A stretch of DNA of 7,577 nucleotides from Pseudomonadota bacterium. GTDB taxonomy: Bacteria > Myxococcota_A > Bradymonadia > UBA4248. Position 1 is the stretch's first letter, and every line of letters begins with the position of its first letter. Under the pieces are notes generated by a model. The model had not been told where the DNA came from. It did no database searches and saw nothing but the letters and a program-made list of their open reading frames with translations. The translations under genes and the position numbers were made by a program. The stretch covers positions 1,896-9,472 of the forward strand of contig WQTY01000055.1 in NCBI GenBank assembly GCA_009786045.1, written 5' to 3'. Shown in pieces: positions 1 to 5,213 of the stretch.

Positions 1-198
1 TTGTATTTGGACTTTGCGCAGAGCACTGCATCACTTTCGCAGCTTCGTGCGTGGGCCCAGGATCAGGTTTTTAATGCGCCGCTGGATTTGGTGATCGATG
101 CCCGTTTTCTTGATGACGAAGGGCGAAGCCGCGCTTTTGAGCTGGTTTTTGACGCTTTTGCTTTCTACCGCGGGCAGGGTCGTCAAGCCGATCCGTAG
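1..198 (+). CDS. C-terminal fragment of an unidentified protein, cut by the window edge
   Basis: An open frame runs from the first base to a TAG stop at 196-198 and gives 65 residues. The TTG at base 1 is probably an internal leucine codon, not a start, so the gene should extend to the left. The peptide has an amphipathic, acidic middle (LVIDARFLDDEGRSRAFELV) and a polar end (GQGRQADP). It has no membrane segment and no motif I recognise. Codon use is ordinary, and the stop sits inside a hairpin/T-run terminator, which is what the end of a real plus-strand gene should look like. It converges on the membrane-protein gene at 226-1152. An overlapping plus frame (98-289) reads through the terminator and is less credible. 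I do not assign a function. Confidence 0.5.
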   Translation: MYLDFAQSTASLSQLRAWAQDQVFNAPLDLVIDARFLDDEGRSRAFELVFDAFAFYRGQGRQADP

Positions 199-227
199 GG
201 CGCAGCGTGCTGCGCCCGTGTATTTTT
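198..227 (+). terminator. Intrinsic terminator of the left-edge gene
   Basis: A perfect inverted repeat, GGGCGCAGC (198-206) and GCTGCGCCC (209-217), is followed after three bases by TATTTTT (221-227). The hairpin starts on the last base of the TAG stop. The T-run lies on the plus side, so it best serves the plus-strand gene. The minus-strand gene ending at 226 would meet the same stem but has no T-run after it. Confidence 0.75.
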
Positions 228-1152
228 ATGTCTTTGTGTGTTCGGCGTGTTCGGCGGCGTGTTCGGCAGATTTCCGTATTTTTGCATAGGATTTCGACCA
301 GGCATCGAGCTTTCGGTAATTGTCGTGTTCGATTTTTGTCTTTTCTGCCAGTTCGAGGAAATTCTGAATCATTTTGGTCAGAATCCAGCTGTCGAGGAAG
401 GCGATTTTGAAGGTGATGGTGGCGAAGAGCGAGATGCCGAGCCATGGCATGGCGCTGATGCTGATGCTTCGGCAGATGGCCAGGCCGGGGATGTAAATGA
501 TGACGGCAAAGGCGAGGCAGGCAAAGATGATGATGAGACCCAGGCGCAGGGCGCGGGAGAAGAAGGTTTTCCAGTTTTGTGCGAGGATGGTGAGTGCGTC
601 GGTGCAGGCGGCATTGACTTCGTAGTCGCGTTGTCGCAGGGCATAGGCGAGGCAGCACTCGTCGGCATATCCGAGGGCGGGCAGGCTCAGGAAGTAGCTT
701 AGGCGTTTGGCGCCGCGCAGGTTGGGTACGTCGCTGTCGAGTGAGAAGCCTCTTGCGATGACGCGAAAGATCTGGGCGATGGCGATGGAGAGATCACGTG
801 CAATCAGGTAGTAGTGCCGATTGGAGCCAAAGCGGGCCGTGACAACGGTTTTGGCGAAGGCGACGGGGTTTGGTGGAATTTCGTTGTTTTCGAGGGCATG
901 TCCAATGATGGCCAGGTGGCCGATTTTGATGGCATAACCCTGCTTCACCATGATGAAGTAGTAGATGATGACAGCCAGCAAAAAGGCGCCGCAGCCGATG
1001 GCGACGCTGGTAAGCGGGTCGAGGTGCAGGTTGGTGATGAGTATCCATGCCAGGCCAAAGATCAGCACGCAAACGAAGAGGGTCAGCATGCCAAGGCCGA
1101 GTTTCAGCCAGTTAAAGACCATTGTTTTGCGATAAATATTGGAGACATTCAT
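226..1152 (-). CDS. Four-helix integral membrane protein, uncharacterised
   Basis: This is a predicted inner-membrane protein of 308 residues with two pairs of hydrophobic helices, at about 17-40 and 48-69, then 203-227 and 233-256. A mostly hydrophilic stretch of about 130 residues separates the pairs. The C-terminal tail is charged and rich in Ala, Glu and His (AEHAAEHAEH). I chose the ATG at 1152 because AGAGGG stands six bases upstream. An in-frame ATG eight codons earlier (1176) has no ribosome site. From memory, the central GYADECCLAY and the later FLDSWI segment resemble uncharacterised four-helix proteins found in Clostridia and other anaerobes; I could not check this by search. It lies 74 bp after dnaK with no evident promoter or terminator between, so it may be the last gene of the grpE-dnaK transcript. 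A role linked to chaperones is only inference. Confidence 0.85.
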   Translation of the reverse strand: MNVSNIYRKTMVFNWLKLGLGMLTLFVCVLIFGLAWILITNLHLDPLTSVAIGCGAFLLAVIIYYFIMVKQGYAIKIGHLAIIGHALENNEIPPNPVAFAKTVVTARFGSNRHYYLIARDLSIAIAQIFRVIARGFSLDSDVPNLRGAKRLSYFLSLPALGYADECCLAYALRQRDYEVNAACTDALTILAQNWKTFFSRALRLGLIIIFACLAFAVIIYIPGLAICRSISISAMPWLGISLFATITFKIAFLDSWILTKMIQNFLELAEKTKIEHDNYRKLDAWSKSYAKIRKSAEHAAEHAEHTKT

Positions 1153-1226
1153 GAGCGACCCTCTGGGGGTGAACATTGGCGCGCGGCGTGAATAGCCAAT
1201 GATGAAGTAGAAGATTTGTGCCTGAG

Positions 1227-3053
1227 CTATTGCATCATAGCATGATAGGCGATTTCCGCAACATCGCGCGAGAGGTTTTCGAGTCGTTGTTTGATATTGT
1301 AAACCTCGTCGTAGCTGACGGCTTCATCGTTGAGGGCGTTGGAGAGTTCGTCGAGTTCGCGCCGCATATCGTCCCGTTTGGCATTGGGGATGTACTCTGA
1401 TAATTCTTTCATCGTGCGTTCGGTCATGTAGCAGAGGCCCTTTGCAGCATTGATGATTTCGACGGTTTCACGTATTTGGGCGTCGATTTCCCGCTGGGCT
1501 TCGGCTTGTTGGATCATCATGTCAATTTCGTCTTCGCTGAGTCCGCCCGAGGCTTCGATGCGGATGTTGGCTTCGCGATGTGTGGCGAGTTCCTGTGCAG
1601 CAACTGAGACGATGCCCGAGGCGTCGATTCTGAAAGTGACTTCGATTTGTGGCATGCCTCGCAGGAGCGGCGGAATGCCCCAGAGCTCAAAGCGGGCAAG
1701 CGAGTAATTGTCGCGTGCCAGTTCTCGCTCGCCCTGCAGTACATGGACGCTTACCATTTCCTGGTAGTCGACAGTGGTCGAAAAAATCTCGCTTGCTTCA
1801 CAGGGTACAGCGGAATTGCGGGGGATAAGGGGCAAAAAGACACCGCCCATTGTCTCGATACCGAGAGATAATGGGGTAACGTCCATGAGCATGACATCCT
1901 GGACTTCGCCGTTGAGGATGCTTGCCTGGATGGAAGCGCCGATGCTGACAACCTCGTCCGGGTTGACGTCTGTATTGACGGGCAGGCCAAAGAAGTCGCT
2001 GACCATTTTTCGAACCAGGGGCATGCGTGTCATGCCGCCAACGAGAATGATTTGAGTGATATCGGATTTGGTGAGTTTGGCATCTTTGAGGGCCTGCTCA
2101 CAGGCCGGAATGGTCCGCTTTATCAGGTGCCGGGTGAGGCCTTCAAGGTCGGTGCGCGTCAGCGTGTGGCTTAAATGAAGCGGTGTGTTGTTATGCAGCG
2201 TCAGGAAGGGGATGTTAATTTCTGTTTCCATGGCGATGCTGAGCTCTTGTTTGGCGTATTCGGCAGCTTCTTTGATACGGTAGAGGGCAGCCTCATCGGC
2301 CGACAGATCGACGTCATGCTGGCGCTTAAAAGTTTCGCAGAGCATCGTCACGATGGCATTGTCGAAGTCTTCGCCGCCCAGGAACGGATCACCCAATGTT
2401 GACAGTACTTCGTAGAGACCGTCGCCCAGCCGCAGAATGGAGATATCGAAGGTGCCGCCTCCCAGGTCGTATACGACGATGGTTTCCTGCCGATCTTCGC
2501 CAAAGCCATAACCCAGGGAAGCGGCTGTGGGTTCGTTGAGAACGCGCAGAACGTCCAGCCCGGCAATTCGGCCGGCGTCGCGAGTTGCCTGCCTTTGCGC
2601 ATCGTTAAAATTGGCAGGGACGGTGATGACGGCCTGATCGATGGACGTTCCCAGATATTCTTCGGCAATCACGCGCAATTGCGTCAGAATCATGGCCGAG
2701 ATCTCTTGTGGGCTGTAGTTTTCGCCGCCTATGCGGATGCCGGGCAGCTTGCGCTCTCCGCTGCCCATGGGGACAATCTCGTAGGGAACCAGGGCTTTCA
2801 TGCGCTCGATTTCGGGATCTTCGAAGGTTCGGCCGATCAGCCGCTTGACGGCGAAAACCGTGGATTGTGGCCTTTTGACGGCCTGGCGTTTGGCCACTTG
2901 TCCGACCAGCCGTTCTCCGGTGGCGCTGAAAGCTACCACAGACGGTGTTGTACGGGAGCCTTCGTGGTTGGCGATGACAATGACCTCGCCCCCTTCCATG
3001 ACCGAGACACACGAGTTTGTTGTACCCAGATCAATGCCAATGACTTTGGACAT
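1227..3053 (-). CDS. dnaK: Hsp70 chaperone DnaK, divergent and short-tailed
   Basis: This is an ATP-driven cytosolic Hsp70 of 608 residues that binds and releases unfolded segments. The nucleotide-binding domain is intact: phosphate motif 1 DLGTTNSC (8-15), catalytic-type Lys70 in FAVKRLIG, NEPTAAS (173-179), phosphate motif 2 DLGGGTFD (196-203) and the adenosine motif ILVGGMTRMPLV (336-347). The interdomain linker is DVMLMDVTPLS (386-396). The substrate domain keeps HVLQGER and GMPQIEVTF but is otherwise divergent. The protein ends after the helical lid, about 30 residues shorter than E. coli DnaK, with no disordered acidic tail. I chose the ATG at 3053 because it restores the family N-terminus MSKVIGIDLGTTNSC and has AGGAGA nine bases upstream; a TTG three codons earlier is unlikely. 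It is 5 bp after the grpE stop. HscA is an alternative, but the neighbour is grpE, not hscB or iscU. Confidence 0.95.
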   Translation of the reverse strand: MSKVIGIDLGTTNSCVSVMEGGEVIVIANHEGSRTTPSVVAFSATGERLVGQVAKRQAVKRPQSTVFAVKRLIGRTFEDPEIERMKALVPYEIVPMGSGERKLPGIRIGGENYSPQEISAMILTQLRVIAEEYLGTSIDQAVITVPANFNDAQRQATRDAGRIAGLDVLRVLNEPTAASLGYGFGEDRQETIVVYDLGGGTFDISILRLGDGLYEVLSTLGDPFLGGEDFDNAIVTMLCETFKRQHDVDLSADEAALYRIKEAAEYAKQELSIAMETEINIPFLTLHNNTPLHLSHTLTRTDLEGLTRHLIKRTIPACEQALKDAKLTKSDITQIILVGGMTRMPLVRKMVSDFFGLPVNTDVNPDEVVSIGASIQASILNGEVQDVMLMDVTPLSLGIETMGGVFLPLIPRNSAVPCEASEIFSTTVDYQEMVSVHVLQGERELARDNYSLARFELWGIPPLLRGMPQIEVTFRIDASGIVSVAAQELATHREANIRIEASGGLSEDEIDMMIQQAEAQREIDAQIRETVEIINAAKGLCYMTERTMKELSEYIPNAKRDDMRRELDELSNALNDEAVSYDEVYNIKQRLENLSRDVAEIAYHAMMQ

Positions 3054-3058
3054 GCCTA

Positions 3059-4237
3059 TCAATCTCCTATGACGTCTTCGTCCCCATGAGCGTTTTGCGA
3101 AACAACGACCAGTGCTGGCCGCAATACGCGATCGTGCATGATGTAGCCCCTGAGATGCTCCTGAACAATGACATTATGAGGTGCTTCTTCGTCGACGACG
3201 CGTGAGAGCACGTCGTGTTGGTGTGGATCAAAGATGGCACCAAGGCTGTCGAAAGGCACACAGCCATACTTTGCAAGCTTGGACAGGTACATTTTTCCCA
3301 TGAGTTCAATGCCCTGCAAAAGGGTGCCGAACTCACTGCATTGTTTGGCGTGGGCGATGGCGCGCTCGAAATTGTCCATGATGACAATAAAATCCAGGGC
3401 CAATTTGGCTTCGCGCTGGCAACGCTCCTTTTCCTGATCGCGGACAACGCGTTTCCGGTAGCTTTCGAGGTCCTCTTCCTGTTTTTGGGCGCGGTCAATG
3501 GCCTGTGCGAGCTGGCTTTCGAGGTTTACGACTTTTTCGTCAAGGGATCGGTAATCCTCTTCGAGGACCTGGTAATTCTCTGCAAGGGTTTTGTAATCTT
3601 CTTCGAGAACCTGATAATCCTCTTCGATGGCCTGGTAATCCTCTTCAAGAAGGCGGAATTCTTTCTCCCATTGGATGGGTTTATCGGCATCCTTGGGCTT
3701 ATCGGCATCCTGGGGCGGCGTTTCGAAGATTGGGAAATCTTCCTCAATGGCAGAATAATCTTCTTCGAGGACATGATCTTCTTCAGAAAATCGGAATTCA
3801 TTTTCCCAATGGGTGGGTTTATCGACACTCTGGTGCGGCATTTCCGGGCTCTGGAACGCTTCTCCGGGAGGCAGATAATTTTTTTTGAAGATCTGGCCGT
3901 CTTCTTCGGGAAGGCGGAACTCTTCCTCCCAGTGGATGGGCTTATCGGCACTCTGATGTGCTGCATCAGGGGCGTTGTCATCTCTGGGGGGAGTGAAGCG
4001 CTGCGTGGGAAGAATGTCGTTTTGTAATGCGGCTTCAAAAAGGGGAGAAAGTGTCGCGCTGATGGAGTGCGCCAGTGCATCCGGGCAATGGTCATCCGCG
4101 CCGAATGCCGGATCCTGCGTTGACGGGAATGCGTCGGCGGGTTCCTCTTGCGCTTTAGAACGTGCTTCGACGGCTTTGACAGCGTCGACGGCCGCTTGCC
4201 CGAGTGCAAATAGTAACTCCTCACGATTGCCCGTCAT
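3059..4237 (-). CDS. grpE: GrpE nucleotide exchange factor with a long repeat-bearing N-terminal extension
   Basis: GrpE triggers ADP release from DnaK. The C-terminal third (about 250-382) is a normal GrpE domain: SYRKRVVRDQEKER, a long helix with LDFIVIMDNFERAI, then GAIFDPHQHDVLSRV (333-347) and the beta-domain signature GYIMHDRVLRPALVVV (364-379). The protein is 392 residues, about twice the usual 180-200. The extra N-terminal part has an Ala-rich helix-like start (1-30), a low-complexity Pro/Asp/Ala stretch (31-97), three related 16-residue repeats containing HWEEEF, HWENEF or QWEKEF (98-113, 139-154, 185-200), and six heptads of EEDYQVL type (198-239). These heptads run into the coiled coil that GrpE normally uses to dimerise. 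AGGA lies eight bases before the ATG at 4237, and a promoter is found upstream, so the long form is probably the primary product. It is first in the operon with dnaK. The extension's role is unknown. Confidence 0.95.
   Translation of the reverse strand: MTGNREELLFALGQAAVDAVKAVEARSKAQEEPADAFPSTQDPAFGADDHCPDALAHSISATLSPLFEAALQNDILPTQRFTPPRDDNAPDAAHQSADKPIHWEEEFRLPEEDGQIFKKNYLPPGEAFQSPEMPHQSVDKPTHWENEFRFSEEDHVLEEDYSAIEEDFPIFETPPQDADKPKDADKPIQWEKEFRLLEEDYQAIEEDYQVLEEDYKTLAENYQVLEEDYRSLDEKVVNLESQLAQAIDRAQKQEEDLESYRKRVVRDQEKERCQREAKLALDFIVIMDNFERAIAHAKQCSEFGTLLQGIELMGKMYLSKLAKYGCVPFDSLGAIFDPHQHDVLSRVVDEEAPHNVIVQEHLRGYIMHDRVLRPALVVVSQNAHGDEDVIGD
3521..3646 (-). repeat. Six tandem heptads (21-bp units) in grpE
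   Basis: GrpE residues 198-239 form six consecutive seven-residue units: EEDYQAI, EEDYQVL, EEDYKTL, AENYQVL, EEDYRSL and DEKVVNL. An aromatic Tyr (Val in the last unit) and a Leu/Ile are spaced 3-4, as expected for a and d positions of a coiled coil. The DNA is also repeated: plus-strand blocks like GGTAATCCTCTTCGA recur every 21 bases. Expansion by unit duplication is therefore likely. Confidence 0.9.
3638..3946 (-). repeat. Three spaced Trp-containing 16-residue repeats in grpE
   Basis: Three copies occur in the GrpE extension: DKPIHWEEEFRLPEED (residues 98-113, bases 3899-3946), DKPTHWENEFRFSEED (139-154, bases 3776-3823) and DKPIQWEKEFRLLEED (185-200, bases 3638-3685). They start 41 and 46 residues apart. 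A small internal duplication, DADKPK/DADKPI (177-188), accounts for the longer second interval. All three keep Trp, Phe-Arg and a Glu-Glu-Asp end. The third copy runs directly into the heptads. Confidence 0.9.
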
Positions 4238-4323
4238 ATCCTAAATCCTGTGACTGAGAGACGCCTTTGTTGTGGCAAGACGCTGGAATCAAGTGATGCT
4301 TTGCGTCTATATGCCTTTGTGTG

Positions 4324-4351
4324 CTTATATGCGAAGTGAAAAAAATATCAA
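4324..4351 (-). promoter_or_regulatory. Sigma-70-type promoter for grpE-dnaK
   Basis: On the minus strand TTGATA (4346-4351) and TATAAG (4324-4329) are separated by 16 bases, each one mismatch from the housekeeping consensus. The spacer includes a seven-T run. Transcription would start near 4317, leaving a leader of about 80 bases before the grpE ATG. I see no sigma-32-type CTTGAA/CCCCAT pair and no CIRCE inverted repeat in this gap, so heat control, if any, is not evident here. Confidence 0.55.
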
Positions 4352-4398
4352 AATAGCATATTTCAGGAGAGCAATCGCAGGCAAGGGTGTGAGGGCAG

Positions 4399-4431
4399 AA
4401 AAAAAAAGGCCCGTCACATGTGTGACGAACC
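4399..4431 (-). terminator. Intrinsic terminator of the RRM gene
   Basis: On the minus strand GGTTCGTCACA and TGTGACGGGCC can pair as an 11-bp stem (two G-U pairs) around a CA centre, immediately followed by nine T (4399-4407 as A on the plus strand). It begins 24 bases after the stop of the RRM gene. It should isolate that gene from the grpE promoter downstream. Confidence 0.9.
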
Positions 4432-4455
4432 TGAGCAAAATGAGGGATGGACGGT

Positions 4456-4803
4456 TTATTCGTAATCGTAGTGATGTCGGGAGCCGCCGTCACGCCGCGA
4501 TCCACGGCCGCCACCACCACGGCCGCCACCACCACCACCGCCGCCGCCCTGGCCCTGCGTCTGGTTTGCCTCATTGACGCGAATGGAGCGACCGTCGAGG
4601 TCACGACCATCCATGGCAGTAATGGCAGACGTGGCAGCACTGTCATCAGAGAACGTTACGAACCCAAAACCACGCGAACGGCCTGTATCACGATCCGTGA
4701 TGACCTTCGCATCGCTGACTTCACCAAACTGCTCAAACGCCTTGCGCAAACCATCCGTCGTCGTTGCCCAAGCCAAACCACCAACAAAAAGCTTTTTCGA
4801 CAT
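4456..4803 (-). CDS. Small glycine-rich RRM RNA-binding protein
   Basis: This is a predicted single-stranded RNA-binding protein of 115 residues. One RRM fills residues 3-80: RNP2 is LFVGGL (5-10) and RNP1 is RGFGFVTF (44-51), with the aromatic residues that stack on RNA. It is followed by a Gly/Arg-rich tail with a nine-Gly run (86-94), RGGGGRG, and an end HHYDYE. This is the layout of bacterial Rbp proteins, several of which are cold-induced in cyanobacteria; that role here is inference. The ATG at 4803 starts the typical MSKKLFVGG; a GAGAGAGA stretch upstream is a weak ribosome site. The open frame continues 40 codons further upstream, but that part looks non-coding and lies over leader hairpins. 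It is flanked by its own promoter (4930-4958) and terminator (4399-4431), so it is probably monocistronic. Confidence 0.95.
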   Translation of the reverse strand: MSKKLFVGGLAWATTTDGLRKAFEQFGEVSDAKVITDRDTGRSRGFGFVTFSDDSAATSAITAMDGRDLDGRSIRVNEANQTQGQGGGGGGGGGRGGGGRGSRRDGGSRHHYDYE

Positions 4804-4845
4804 ACCCGTCTCTCTCAACCAAACGCCCACCAGGGACGCATCAAA

Positions 4846-4890
4846 GCGGATGAGTGCCATCCGCGGACAACGCGACTCGCTACGAGTCGC
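4846..4890 (-). promoter_or_regulatory. Two tandem perfect hairpins in the RRM gene leader
   Basis: The predicted leader of about 120 bases contains two perfect hairpins. GCGACTCG (4872-4879) pairs with CGAGTCGC (4883-4890) around three bases. GCGGATG (4846-4852) pairs with CATCCGC (4858-4864) around five bases. Only seven bases separate them. Neither is followed by a T-run, so they are not terminators. A structured leader would suit post-transcriptional or temperature control of an RNA-binding protein, but this is inference. Confidence 0.6.
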
Positions 4891-4929
4891 CAAGCAGGAC
4901 ACACAAATCAGGCGACACTGCATTTGGGC

Positions 4930-4958
4930 ATCATACGTCGCTTGCCTTAGTCCTGCAA
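4930..4958 (-). promoter_or_regulatory. Sigma-70-type promoter for the RRM gene
   Basis: On the minus strand TTGCAG (4953-4958) and TATGAT (4930-4935) are 17 bases apart, the ideal spacing. AT-rich GAAAATTAA lies just upstream, and an A-run about 30 bases further up could act as an UP element. The start would be near 4923, giving a leader of about 120 bases. Confidence 0.6.
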
Positions 4959-5080
4959 GCGTTAATTTTCAGTACTGCCTTTGGCAATTTTTTTGAGGGG
5001 GCGGCGCCCCCTGCGCCGCTATCGGCTGCGCCGATACGCGGCTACCCCCCAGTGCGGGGCCTCAATCGCCGGCCCCGCAA

Positions 5081-5200
5081 CGCCCCTGCTTGTGGGGAAC
5101 CTGTCATCGACCGGGCGACCGGGACGGTCGCCCCTGCTTGTGGGGAACCTGTCATCGACCGGGCGACCGGGACGGTCGCCCCTGCTTGTGGGGAACCTGT
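5081..5200. repeat. 48-bp direct tandem repeat, 2.5 copies
   Basis: Two identical 48-bp units (5081-5128 and 5129-5176) are followed by the first 24 bases of a third (5177-5200). Each begins CGCCCCTGCTTGTGGGG and ends with a GGGCGACCG/CGGTCGCCC hairpin that spills into the next unit. The period is a multiple of three, which keeps several frames open without implying a protein. Identical copies suggest recent duplication. Confidence 0.95.
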
Positions 5201-5208
5201 TCCCCCAC
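5188..5208. repeat. Gene-end hairpin after glpK, copy 1 of a dispersed palindrome
   Basis: GTGGGGAAC (5188-5196) and GTTCCCCCAC (5199-5208) pair with one bulged C around CT. The hairpin begins five bases past the glpK stop. On the minus strand it is preceded by TTTTC and not followed by a T-run. A near-copy lies after groEL at 6961-6985. Confidence 0.75.
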
Positions 5209-5213
5209 GAAAA

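Larger units (their letters stand above)
4997..5208. repeat. Cluster of GC-rich hairpins between the RRM gene and glpK
   Basis: This non-coding stretch is almost continuously self-complementary. GGGGGC/GCCCCC occurs at 4997-5011. GCCGC-TATCGGC pairs with GCCGATA-c-GCGGC at 5015-5042 (12 bp, one bulged C). TGCGGGGCC/GGCCCCGCA is at 5053-5079. GGGCGACCG/CGGTCGCCC occurs at 5113-5133 and again at 5161-5181. GTGGGGAAC/GTTCCCCCAC is at 5188-5208 with one bulge. None has a proper T-run after it on either strand. It resembles a mosaic of REP-like intergenic palindromes. It lies downstream of glpK and could protect the mRNA 3' end or stop transcription. Confidence 0.8.

Noticed and set aside
1152..1176. 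Upstream ATG at 1176 as the start of the membrane protein
   Set aside because: No ribosome site precedes it, while AGAGGG is placed correctly for the ATG at 1152.
3215..4027. Long plus-strand open frame (270 codons) antisense to grpE
   Set aside because: It is a shadow of the heptad/acidic repeats in grpE; the minus frame shows clear GrpE family motifs.
4238..4398. Heat-shock control element (CIRCE or sigma-32 promoter) upstream of grpE
   Set aside because: I found no TTAGCACTC/GAGTGCTAA pair and no CTTGAA/CCCCAT pair at proper spacing.
4804..4923. 40-codon N-terminal extension of the RRM protein
   Set aside because: The family starts at MSKKLFVGG; the extra stretch lies over two leader hairpins and starts at the predicted transcription start.
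4981..4994. Plus-strand terminator TGCC-TTT-GGCA followed by a T-run
   Set aside because: The stem is only four pairs, and no plus-strand gene ends nearby; the A-run on the minus strand fits better as DNA upstream of the RRM promoter.
5081..5213. CRISPR-like array: 24-bp repeat alternating with 24-bp segments
   Set aside because: The would-be spacers are identical, so this is a 48-bp tandem repeat; only 2.5 units are present and no cas gene is in the window.
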